Shown piece after piece: positions 9,601-14,771 of a DNA stretch of 15,163 bases; within the stretch, counting starts at the first letter, position 1, and each line of letters starts with the position of its first letter. Under the pieces are notes generated by a model, which ran no database searches, was not told the origin of the DNA, and saw nothing but the letters and a program-made list of their open reading frames with translations. The position numbers and the translations under genes were made by a program. The DNA comes from Lachnospiraceae bacterium UBA6998 (GTDB lineage: Bacteria > Bacillota > Clostridia > Lachnospirales > Lachnospiraceae). The DNA is taken from NCBI GenBank assembly GCA_002448395.1, contig DJXS01000013.1:1199-16361 (forward strand). The letters are read 5' to 3'.

Positions 9601-10230
9601 TATATCCGGTTCACCGTCAGTGATGCCGGAGCGATCACACTGGTCGGAACGGACCAGCAGCCGATCCCGGAAGAAGCGTCGCTGACCGGGCCCACCGAGC
9701 AGCCGGATGGCAGCCTGTCCTATGAGATGACGATCGTCAATCACAGATTTGCCGACATCACGCTCAACAAAGTGGACAACAACCAGATGCCGCTTAACGG
9801 GGCAACCTTCAAATTATGCAAGTATGAGACCTCCTGGGAGGTCGTAGAAGGATACGAAAACATAGATATGGCCGAAAGCGCGACAGCGAGACTTGCTGAT
9901 CTGCCTATCGGCTGGTATCGGCTGACAGAGACCAGTGCACCCGCCGGATATATTATCCGGGATAATCAAGTGTATTTCACAATTGCATTTGACCAGCGGG
10001 GTAATGTCACAGTCACGCTGACTGACGAGACGGGAGCAGGCCCCGGTACAAATCCGGACGCTTCTGTGAGCGGCACCGCGATCACCGTCAGGAATACGCC
10101 GGGAGCACCCCTTCCCAATACCGGAGGATCCGGCACACTACCTTATACATTCGGCGGCATTATGCTGATCATCGCAGCCGCCTTAATGTACAGCTTCAAA
10201 ATGAGGCGCACGGGAAAGGAGGAAAAATGA
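3679..10230 (+). CDS. giant LPXTG adhesin, putative tip pilin (fibro-slime and SpaA domains)
   Basis: A 2183-residue surface protein. Residues 17-50 form a basic-plus-hydrophobic export segment that ends in TYALILPAITM. Residues 52-170 are a low-complexity Asp/Glu/Gly/Thr/Ser linker. Two related beta-rich modules follow (about 186-348 and 354-493), each closing with FS[VA]Y[GA]IV. Residues 500-980 are Trp/Tyr-rich and contain repeated YYF/YYL-type strands of no family I can name. Around 1165-1330 lies a fibro-slime/PA14-like domain with DDDFWLYVDGELVIDLGG. Pilin-type beta modules occupy about 1469-1780. Three SpaA/CnaB domains start near 1785, 1892 and 2025, with Lys motifs (ILKKA, AVKKD, TLNKV) and E-boxes (TLTETHAPQG, LREKS, LTETSAPAG) able to form Lys-Asn isopeptide bonds. 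The sorting signal is LPNTG at 2145-2149, then a membrane helix and a basic tail. Its size and position before the backbone gene suggest a tip adhesin; the ligand is unknown. Start ATG 3679 has AGAGG at 3668. Confidence 0.88.
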   Translation: MNFIDKMVEKFIEIHRRMRRWRRVLFVLSAVTVFAVTYALILPAITMDRDTAEEQPGIEAAAANLPDVSGEENDGGGAAGSDESGESPEDAPDEGSQTDTGAAGQTDGGQTDDGRTDAGDTGGTDAAGEGRSEGSNAGWSEGQSTDRIEGTDTAATDRDASQSGATTDAETETAAAIELITEDTKLVFEGKDYYVCAEFGAPARLPVGVVLDVREITEEKYPEEYEEYYKQALTKMQDEYDENTKLSFARFYDIAFKYEGKEIEPAGEVKVRIEYKKALEIPKETTVDAIHFEDVGDQEDKKPEEMNSKVLETEIETKETKETKAKENEIEAIEFKSEQFSVYGIVGTESITTTILTADGSTYEITVTFDPEAGVGSDASLQVRELTQEDGEYDSLVEQTASMIDSARSDLSYIKLLDIGIVDENGQKIVPGSPVDVQIKLLDREELGENTKIVHFAEDAKGNVTEPEVLDGTIEGDTVSFETTGFSAYAIVDGPRPVPMGWHKIGSIEELIERGRNGLYIGHTSGYYFRNTIDPKDNRRGITKTKPAEGSPPPEAVKYYFEQVEGSSNKIYAYCFADDGVTKQYVYNNNDKNLSFTDEANKTAFTVSLNGNGFQFNNGAWYWNMQGGVNGSRFCSWNTAGDANNYMNLWYQSDIPEDPYDLHGTSYGLMNWNGGVAGKALMGSETGSNLVAKSLTTMSTTNDKKHLFVPNDSEISMWTFQWAEEDKYYLTTVVDGSTKYLRMDGDGLSLVSEPDESCKIQVVPGTGTRLGQLCLKSGSTTLTYSGSIEEGFTVNGSAGSEWLYLVDLSELTSEYFMTYTAEKVSVSDPAVTTGSKVLVYTRAWNEETLTYDYYAISSDGKVVPVYDTGDTIEWVSGQINTLLWNFVEYNWEGTDQPNFYYELYNQYSEKYLAPQITDGQILSDNTIGINMSGRKDGKYYSPIVAWDDDHYAFAGLKVENGQIVSCPGSEAMDFYFAIMQDLNIDDTVHTVETVDNDQYGITMKIINKGTREEMSAILGNNEGGAGRVLHQGLLATKLEDDGYPITEADRSLGELYAGESYANHLFIQSIYDESGYFEYDSTQNFASLRGQSGGDFTVYKELGTHDDRSSNTLKHGQFFPFNDLKAGSFSSLNPKNIYTFDEASYERLLPDSDPRKYENLYTVNHDGKTPDYYFAMETEASFTQTPNGLDDWGHDIIFEFTGDDDFWLYVDGELVIDLGGIHSSVPGSVNFRTGDVRVNGVPTTLRDLFYNNFIKRGGSPADAQAYVDSKFVAREIGGRTCYVFKDYSTHTMKTFYMERGAGASNLRMRFNLASVKKDTVELAKKLSGPQDSIMAEFAYQIIYKDDAGNIDYLNNAGEKKYVTYKDSINPVKYKPSLEIDGITYRDVFFLKPGEAAEITFPDEMSEYRIVECGVNTDVFQKVSVNEAEITGTSGAGYADNRKDFGIDFDSTNDRAKVNYDNEVNPDALRSLTIQKQLYRENGETRIPYSEDPKATFDFTLYLAAEYDENPDESTANMQTYYVKDPDGNYCIWNKDQKKFQSLGKTNFDNLTEEEKKAAGFTTSIYGAVSKIPVDHTVEVRNILAGTQFKAVEPPAKIPDGYSFQRYVLNGEDLPYPAEQGASGIIDTSGDSKVIVRNLKGYGLRMNKTWSDAEYMAEREPTYFAVFIDTGGTPSLVAGTVKQLAYAANPQTLYWYFLRLQPGTDFEQYVIREVLISGGTPAVDEEGNVTNAESLTIEPLPHGTEFSISGKQKGETEASEFKYTVLYDEPGQQDNVRVQDVTNNRPGIILKKAQWNAAAPLAGAEFTLTDDDGNLIGTFTSDEDGLITVAFLRDDVPYTLTETHAPQGWYGLQAPLTITLSDHNISVAESEMSDYYIIDNLSATPSLTIKDRPYAFRAVKKDADTLGPLKGVKFALHKQVEVDGVITIDLNPMPGYESLSTDSDGLIPKIDNTLPAGTYELREKSRLKGYDMISGYIRFTVSDAGAITLVGTDQQPIPEEASLTGPTEQPDGSLSYEMTIVNHRFADITLNKVDNNQMPLNGATFKLCKYETSWEVVEGYENIDMAESATARLADLPIGWYRLTETSAPAGYIIRDNQVYFTIAFDQRGNVTVTLTDETGAGPGTNPDASVSGTAITVRNTPGAPLPNTGGSGTLPYTFGGIMLIIAAALMYSFKMRRTGKEEK

Positions 10231-10316
10231 CAGCCTCTGATCTCGACAAAAAGAAACAGACAACAAACACAGAGTCCTTCAAGGGACAGATTCATGAAAG
10301 GGAGAAACGATCATGA
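10227..10316 (+). CDS. putative 29-codon coupling ORF between adhesin and backbone pilin
   Basis: AAAGGAGG (10215-10222), lying inside the last codons of the adhesin gene, is a near-perfect Shine-Dalgarno 4 nt before ATG 10227. That ATG overlaps the adhesin stop as ATGA. The frame stays open for 29 codons and ends at TGA 10314-10316, which overlaps the backbone pilin start (ATG 10313) again as ATGA. The peptide begins MTASDLDKKK and ends HEREKRS. It is hydrophilic and charged, with no membrane segment. The backbone pilin also has its own AGGGAG (10299-10304). The geometry suggests translational coupling or a regulatory leader rather than a functional protein. Chance is possible: 29 sense codons in a row are not rare, and the Shine-Dalgarno also encodes the adhesin's usual charged C-terminus. 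Confidence 0.35.
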   Translation: MTASDLDKKKQTTNTESFKGQIHEREKRS

Positions 10317-11833
10317 AGAGAGTTAGAAAGATTGCGGCATTAGTACTCGCAGCTGTTATGGTGATGGCTATGGGAATTACGGCGTTTGCGGCTAATGACG
10401 GAAGCATTATCGTAACGAATGCGACTGCAGGTCAGACCTATAAAGCATATAAGATTTTCACTGCTTCTCCGTCTAACCCCGACGACGTAACCAGCGATAT
10501 CATTTACACAGCCACACCTGCGCAGACGGAAATCACTGGATTTGGTACATATTTTGACAAAGCGCTCGACCAGGATGGAAATTATTCCATCACGAAAAAA
10601 GCCGGCGCGAACGACGAGGAACTGATTCAGTGGGTCAAGAATAATTTTGAAAGCCTCAAACAGGGTGACGCGATTGATGGCACATGGACGGATAATGATA
10701 CTTATACGTTCAGCGGCCTGGAATATGGTTACTACTACATCACTTCGAGCCTTGGCACAGTGGTTACAATTGACACAGCCGGCAAGAATGTCGAAGTCGT
10801 TGATAAGAACGAATCCACTCCCACAGGCCCCGAGAAAAAGATCACTGCTGAGGACAGTGCTATTGACTCTAGCCTTGACCAGAGCGGTATTAGCGTGGCC
10901 AATAATGACACTTCTGTCGGATCAACTGAAACCTTCACCGTAACTTTCAATGCTACGAACTGGGTAAAATCTGAAGATGGCCAGACTCCGGAGTCCGGTA
11001 CTGCAGGTACTAAGATCACAGAGTGGAATTTCACAGATACACCCGAAGGGCTCGATATCGATGCAAGTACTGTAAAGATTTATGTCAACGGAACGGATAC
11101 CGCGCATGACGTCACAAACACCGTCACTGATATTGCAGTCAGTGCAGCAGGCGTTCTGACATTCACTATTCCCTGGGTGGATGGACAAGGAAAACACCTT
11201 TATCCTGCAGAGACTCCCGGAAGTGAGCTTATCCCCGTGACTATTGTTTACGATGCAAAGATCACTGCGGATGCCGCAACTGCTGTGGCCCCCAACGGAG
11301 TCGTGATCAAATACAATGACAATACCCAGGTGGGACAAGAGGCTGTTACCGACACCTATACCTATAAGTTCAAGCTTGAGAAGAAAGATGAGAAGGGCAA
11401 TGCACTTGAGGGAGCCCAGTTCGAGCTCTACTTCGGATCGGATACAAGCAATTCCGAGAATGCTCTGAAATTCGTACAGGTGGAAGACGGAGTTTATCGC
11501 TATGATCCTACAGGAACAGTGACACGCATTAGTCCTACCGGAACTGATGCGACAGCCAAGATCATCGGTCTTGACAATGCCAGCTACACGCTCAAGGAAG
11601 TTGTTGTTCCTAAAGGATACAACAAGGCTGCAGATCAAGCAGTTTCCGGACTGAGCAGAGTCGATGCAGAGGAGACAAGCATCACTAAGGTTACGATCAC
11701 AAACCTTAAGGGCGCAGAACTTCCCAGCACCGGCGGCATGGGCACCACAATCTTCTACGTGGTCGGCGCGGTCCTCGTGATCGGAGCAGGCGTAGTCCTC
11801 ATCGCGCGCCGCCGCATGAACTCTGAAAGATAA
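10313..11833 (+). CDS. major (backbone) pilin, isopeptide-forming, LPSTG-anchored
   Basis: A 506-residue pilin subunit expected to be polymerised by the adjacent class C sortase. Residues 1-26 form a Sec signal peptide ending in AFA. An N-terminal domain begins GSIIVTNATAGQTYKAYKIF, a hallmark of Gram-positive fimbrial shaft proteins. EVVDKN at 161-166 takes the place of the usual YPKN pilin motif, so K165 is the likely sortase acceptor lysine. A second domain runs from GPEKKIT to APNGVVIKYNDN (candidate Lys and Asn for an intramolecular bond). The third, SpaA-like domain spans FKLEKKDEKGNALEGAQFELY to the E-box YTLKEVVVPKGY. LPSTG is at 470-474, followed by a membrane helix and an Arg-rich tail. 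ATG 10313 has AGGGAG 8 nt upstream. Codon choice looks more AT-rich than in neighbouring genes, which may reflect high expression or a separate history. The domain pattern fits type-2 fimbriae shaft proteins. Confidence 0.9.
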   Translation: MKRVRKIAALVLAAVMVMAMGITAFAANDGSIIVTNATAGQTYKAYKIFTASPSNPDDVTSDIIYTATPAQTEITGFGTYFDKALDQDGNYSITKKAGANDEELIQWVKNNFESLKQGDAIDGTWTDNDTYTFSGLEYGYYYITSSLGTVVTIDTAGKNVEVVDKNESTPTGPEKKITAEDSAIDSSLDQSGISVANNDTSVGSTETFTVTFNATNWVKSEDGQTPESGTAGTKITEWNFTDTPEGLDIDASTVKIYVNGTDTAHDVTNTVTDIAVSAAGVLTFTIPWVDGQGKHLYPAETPGSELIPVTIVYDAKITADAATAVAPNGVVIKYNDNTQVGQEAVTDTYTYKFKLEKKDEKGNALEGAQFELYFGSDTSNSENALKFVQVEDGVYRYDPTGTVTRISPTGTDATAKIIGLDNASYTLKEVVVPKGYNKAADQAVSGLSRVDAEETSITKVTITNLKGAELPSTGGMGTTIFYVVGAVLVIGAGVVLIARRRMNSER

Positions 11834-11905
11834 GATCGTGTAACACTCACCTTTAGGGACTCTGAGAAAAAGAACATGTAACACACAGCCGCCATAGGAT
11901 CAAGA

Positions 11906-12961
11906 ATGAATTCTACCGATAACCAGTACCAAAACAGAACAGCCGAAACCGGCTCCCTCACCGGAGCCGGTCTCGGAGCCGCAAAGAGGGGCGAAGGCCG
12001 CAGTGAAGGTCTTCGTGGCGGCCGGATCACGGACCGGCTGTTCACGATCATCCTTGTCGGCATTATGATGGCGGGGATCGGTCTTTTGGCATATCCGTCT
12101 CTGGCGGATTACTGGAATTCCTTCCATCAGTCCCGGGCTGTGATGACTTACGCCGAGCATGTGGCGGACATGCAGACGGATGAGTACGAACGGTTTCTGA
12201 ACAGTGCCCATGAATACAACTCGGCGCTGGCAGAGACCGGCATCAAATGGGGCCTGACTGATGAGGAAAAGACAACCTATAATGAAGAGCTCAATATCGA
12301 CGGCTCGGGCATTATGGGCTATATCAAAATACAGAAGATCCAGGTAACCCTCCCCCTTTACCACGGTACGGACGAGGGGGTCCTGCAGACATCCATCGGA
12401 CATCTGGAGGGCTCATCGCTGCCGGTGGGCGGAGAGGGCACCCACTGCCTGCTTTCCGGGCACAGGGGACTTCCCTCGGCGAGGCTTTTTACAGACCTCG
12501 ATCAACTCAGGGAAGGAGACACCTTCACGATGACGGTCCTCAATGAGACCCTCACCTACGAGGTGGACCATATCTGGATCGTAGAGCCGGAGGATCTCTC
12601 GCACCTCCAGATTGAAGAAGGCAAGGATCTGTGCACCCTGATCACATGCACGCCTTACGGCATCAACACCCACAGGCTTCTGGTCCGGGGACACAGGATT
12701 GAAAACGCCGACGGCGGAGCCATGGTCACGGCGGACGCGATCCAGATCCGGCCGATCTTCATTGCACCGTTCCTGGCGATCCCCATTCTGATCATCCTTC
12801 TCATTTGGGTGCTGGTCACCACAAGCGTGAACAGAAGGTGGAACAGAGACCGCAAGAGAGAGTACCTCAGAAGTCATAATCTCAGGGAGGCGGAACTTGA
12901 GATCCGGGACAAAGATCTGGTCCTGGAAGCAGTCAGGGCTCTTATGGAAAAAAAGAAATGA
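11906..12961 (+). CDS. class C (pilin-polymerising) sortase with atypical lid
   Basis: A cysteine transpeptidase that joins pilin subunits by cleaving LPXTG between Thr and Gly. The 351-residue protein has a Gly/Arg-rich N-terminus, a membrane segment at about 43-62, the class C signature IDGSGIMGYIKI, PLYHGTDEGVLQTSIGHLEG, catalytic H186 in LSGHRGLPS, C248 in TLITCTPYG and R257 in NTHRLLVRGHR. A second membrane helix near 287-310 and a charged cytosolic tail are typical of class C and absent from class A. The usual lid motif (Asp-Pro-aromatic) is not present: at the expected place, before the nucleotides encoding LTDEEKTTY, one reads K114-W115-G116. ATG 11906 has AGGA (11896-11899) 6 nt upstream. 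It sits between backbone and base pilin genes, as in many pilus islands. Confidence 0.93.
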   Translation: MNSTDNQYQNRTAETGSLTGAGLGAAKRGEGRSEGLRGGRITDRLFTIILVGIMMAGIGLLAYPSLADYWNSFHQSRAVMTYAEHVADMQTDEYERFLNSAHEYNSALAETGIKWGLTDEEKTTYNEELNIDGSGIMGYIKIQKIQVTLPLYHGTDEGVLQTSIGHLEGSSLPVGGEGTHCLLSGHRGLPSARLFTDLDQLREGDTFTMTVLNETLTYEVDHIWIVEPEDLSHLQIEEGKDLCTLITCTPYGINTHRLLVRGHRIENADGGAMVTADAIQIRPIFIAPFLAIPILIILLIWVLVTTSVNRRWNRDRKREYLRSHNLREAELEIRDKDLVLEAVRALMEKKK

Positions 12962-12965
12962 GCCT

Positions 12966-13020
12966 GCGGAAAGGCAATAACTTCGCGGAATAGCAATAAA
13001 CCGCGGAAAGGGCAGTTTAT
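12966..13020 (+). repeat. 18-19-bp degenerate tandem repeat carrying the base pilin RBS
   Basis: Three units start with GCGGAA at 12966, 12985 and 13003. The first two share GCGGAA..GCAATAA; the third (GCGGAAAGGGCAGTTTAT) is more diverged and contains the AAAGGG (13007-13012) used as ribosome binding site for the pilin at 13019. The repeat fills nearly the whole spacer between the sortase stop and this start. It looks like duplication by slippage of a short ribosome-binding segment. Confidence 0.75.
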
Positions 13021-13753
13021 GAAGCGCAGCAGTAAACTTCAAAAGAATACTGTATGGAGAGCGGCGGCACTGGTCATGTGCCTGGCGCTCTTCCTTGCGT
13101 GGACTGCGCCCATCTCTGCCGCCGCATCGGACCGGGAGGAATTCCCGGACACCGAAAGGCCCGGTTCCATCACTGCGACTTTCACCTATTTTGATAAGGA
13201 TTCGGGCAAGACACTGCCGGTTTCCGGCGGCAATTCTGTCGGCCTCTTCAAAGTAGCAGAAGTAGTCATCGACAACGGCTTCCGCTTTGTCGTTGATCCG
13301 CGATTCGCCTCTGTCGGCGAGCTCCCGGCGACGTCCGAAGAACTCGACAGAGCTAACGTAGAACTTGCCGCTGAAATGGCCAAAATAGCGGAAAATCTGG
13401 AGTTTGACATCCCGCCCGTCGAAATGGACTCCAGCGGAACAGTCAAGTTCACTAATCTGGAGGTCGGCCTATACCTCGTCATGCAGGCTAAGCAGGGCAC
13501 CGGCGACAATCAATATGTGATCGCGCCTTTCCTGATCTCGATCCCTTATAAGAACCCCGACGGAACCTGGCTCTACGACGTAAACGCCCAGTCCAAACCG
13601 ATCGGAATAGCCTGGATTCCTCCGGAGTCTCCCGACGAGCCTTCCAAGCCCGGGAAGCTCCCGCAGACAGGCCAGCTCTGGTGGCCTGTGCTCGCGCTCG
13701 GCGCGGCAGGAGCGGCGTTTATCATTGCCGGAGTTGCTGTCAGGAACCGGTAA
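13019..13753 (+). CDS. minor pilin, putative base/anchor subunit, LPQTG
   Basis: A 244-residue secreted, wall-sorted protein. A signal peptide covers about residues 1-36 (basic start, hydrophobic core ALVMCLALFLAWTAPISA). A single beta-rich domain follows, including VKFTNLEVGLYLVMQ and YVIAPFLISIPY, segments typical of Gram-positive ancillary pilins of the SpaA/FctB kind. Next is a proline-rich stretch (PPESPDEPSKPGK), LPQTG at 214-218, a membrane helix and a short RNR tail. A proline-rich tail just before the sorting signal and small size are known traits of basal pilins that tie the fibre to peptidoglycan, hence the inferred role. It lies 57 nt after the sortase. ATG 13019 has AAAGGG 6 nt upstream. 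It could instead be a second ancillary pilin; the LPXTG surface location is secure. Confidence 0.83.
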   Translation: MKRSSKLQKNTVWRAAALVMCLALFLAWTAPISAAASDREEFPDTERPGSITATFTYFDKDSGKTLPVSGGNSVGLFKVAEVVIDNGFRFVVDPRFASVGELPATSEELDRANVELAAEMAKIAENLEFDIPPVEMDSSGTVKFTNLEVGLYLVMQAKQGTGDNQYVIAPFLISIPYKNPDGTWLYDVNAQSKPIGIAWIPPESPDEPSKPGKLPQTGQLWWPVLALGAAGAAFIIAGVAVRNR

Positions 13754-13757
13754 GACT

Positions 13758-14324
13758 ATGAAAGCGTTTGATTTTGACAATACACTTTATCGCGGAGAGA
13801 GCTCTCTGGACTTCTCGCTTTATATGATCCGGACCCACAAGAAGATTCTTCTGTATTTGCCGGTGATCATGGCGAACACAATCAGGTACAAGCTGTGCCT
13901 TGTGGACAAAGAAAAGCTCGGTGCAGAGATCAACAAATACATGAAGCTCATCATCCGGGACAAGCGCGAGATCATTCATCTCGTAAAGACGTTCTGGCAG
14001 ACGCACGCCGACCGGCTGGATACTGACATGCTCAGGCGGGTCGGAACGGACGATCTGATCATCACAGCCGGACCTGATTTTCTTCTGGACGGAATTCGGG
14101 ACCGACTCGGCACGCAAAATATCATCAGCTCCGTAGTCGACCTCGACCGGATCGAGATCCTTCACTTCAACTTCAAGGACAACAAAGTCAGCAGATTCAG
14201 GGAACTGTACGGAAATACCGGGATCGACGCTTTCTACACAGATTCCTATAACGACCGGGCTTTGATGGAAATTTCAGACAAGGTCTTCTTAGTGAAGAAG
14301 GGCAGAATAAAGCGGATTCAGTAA
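13758..14324 (+). CDS. HAD-superfamily hydrolase (SerB-like phosphatase)
   Basis: A predicted cytosolic phosphatase of the haloacid dehalogenase superfamily, subclass I with a helical cap. The protein has 188 residues. Motif I is FDFDNTLYRG (nucleophile D5, acid D7), motif II is likely IITAGPDF, a Lys for motif III lies around FKDNK, and motif IV is YTDSYNDR with D162 and D166 binding Mg2+. The segment between motifs I and II is rich in hydrophobic and basic residues (KKILLYLPVIMANTIRYK), as in SerB-like proteins with a helical cap. ATG 13758 is chosen because the protein then starts just before motif I; an in-frame TTG at 13725 would lie inside the pilin gene. Only 4 nt separate it from the base pilin stop, so it is probably cotranscribed. 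The substrate cannot be told from sequence; a link to the pilus is inferred from position only. Confidence 0.85.
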   Translation: MKAFDFDNTLYRGESSLDFSLYMIRTHKKILLYLPVIMANTIRYKLCLVDKEKLGAEINKYMKLIIRDKREIIHLVKTFWQTHADRLDTDMLRRVGTDDLIITAGPDFLLDGIRDRLGTQNIISSVVDLDRIEILHFNFKDNKVSRFRELYGNTGIDAFYTDSYNDRALMEISDKVFLVKKGRIKRIQ

Positions 14325-14389
14325 AGGAGACTGGCGAATTCGGTAAAGCAGATCAGCGGATTCAGTAAACAGGATACAGCGCAATTATG
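14312..14389 (+). repeat. 22-bp degenerate tandem repeat across the HAD stop and the next start
   Basis: Units begin at 14312 (GCGGATTCAGTAAAGGAG...), 14334 (GCGAATTCGGTAAAGCAG...) and 14356 (GCGGATTCAGTAAACAGG...), with a short fourth remnant GCGCAATTATG at 14379 that contains the next start codon. The first unit contains the stop codon of the HAD gene. Each unit has a slightly different purine-rich stretch (AAAGGAGA, AAAGCAGA, AACAGGAT). Only the last is near a start codon. The repeat fills the spacer almost completely. Confidence 0.8.
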
Positions 14390-14644
14390 ACAGAGAAAGA
14401 ATTATTAAAACTTAAAAAGTCAGAGCTTCTGGAAATCATGCTGGCTCAGAGCAAGGAGATTGACTCGCTGCGCGCTCAGCTCGAAGAAGCTAATGCAGAA
14501 CTGAGAAACAAGAGGATTGCCATCGAGAAATCGGGTTCCATCGCTGAGGCTTCTTTGAAACTTACAAAAGTCTTCGAAGAAGCGCAGAAGGCTGCCGATC
14601 TTTATCTTGAAAATGTGAAGAGGGGATCACATCAGGAAGAATAA
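14387..14644 (+). CDS. small coiled-coil protein of unknown function
   Basis: An 85-residue charged protein with no signal peptide or membrane segment, so it is probably cytosolic. Residues 1-45 (from MTEKELLKLKKSELLEIML through SLRAQLEEANAELRN) show heptad-like Leu/Ile spacing that suggests a coiled coil. After a short break at KSGSIAEASL a second amphipathic helix carries KVFEEAQKAADLYLENVKR. I do not recognise a characterised family, though similar short proteins occur in Clostridia. ATG 14387 has AGGAT 11 nt upstream (14371-14375), a weaker site than others here. It is the last gene before a strong terminator and likely belongs to the pilus transcript. A scaffolding or regulatory role is possible but not shown by the sequence. 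Confidence 0.72.
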   Translation: MTEKELLKLKKSELLEIMLAQSKEIDSLRAQLEEANAELRNKRIAIEKSGSIAEASLKLTKVFEEAQKAADLYLENVKRGSHQEE

Positions 14645-14650
14645 ATAGCA

Positions 14651-14678
14651 TAGTTGCCAATGGCTAGTTGCCTATGGC
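14651..14678 (+). repeat. 14-bp direct tandem repeat before the terminator
   Basis: TAGTTGCCAATGGC (14651-14664) is followed at once by TAGTTGCCTATGGC (14665-14678); they differ at one base. Each ends in a short palindrome (GCCAATGGC or GCCTATGGC) with a single central base. The second unit runs into the stem of the terminator. Confidence 0.85.
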
Positions 14679-14724
14679 GGCCGTCGAGCGGGAAACAATT
14701 CCCTTTTCGGCGGCCGCTTTTTTT
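14677..14724 (+). terminator. strong intrinsic terminator after the coiled-coil gene
   Basis: GCGGCCG (14677-14683) pairs perfectly with CGGCCGC (14711-14717). Inside, TCGAG can pair with TTCGG using G-U pairs, and GGGAA (14690-14694) pairs with TTCCC around an ACAA loop. The long GC-rich stem is followed directly by seven T (14718-14724). It lies 33 nt after the stop at 14644 and should end transcription of the pilus-HAD-coiled-coil unit. Confidence 0.92.
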
Positions 14725-14748
14725 CGGCATACACCTCGCTGGAACCTT

Positions 14749-14770
14749 AAACTGGTGGGAATACCAGTTT
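14749..14770 (+). other. hairpin at the left edge of the repeat array
   Basis: AAACTGGT (14749-14756) and ACCAGTTT (14763-14770) form an 8-bp perfect stem with loop GGGAAT, followed by only one further T. It sits between the terminator and the first 62-bp repeat and has no counterpart inside the repeats. It could be a back-up terminator or mark the array boundary; the short T-run makes termination uncertain. Confidence 0.55.
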
Positions 14771-14771
14771 T

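Noticed and set aside
10215..10232. Programmed -1 frameshift at the end of the adhesin (Shine-Dalgarno plus A-run)
   Set aside because: The Shine-Dalgarno is too close to the A-run for stimulated -1 shifting, and there is no clear X XXY YYZ heptamer in the zero frame. Re-initiation at the overlapping ATG is simpler.
11838..11887. Repeated TGTAACAC segments after the backbone pilin gene (GTGTAACAC and ATGTAACAC)
   Set aside because: Two 8-bp copies 35 nt apart with no palindrome of useful length or terminator structure; likely chance.
12958..12993. 11-codon frame overlapping the sortase stop by ATGA
   Set aside because: It lacks a convincing Shine-Dalgarno, ends far from the next start and lies within the tandem repeat.
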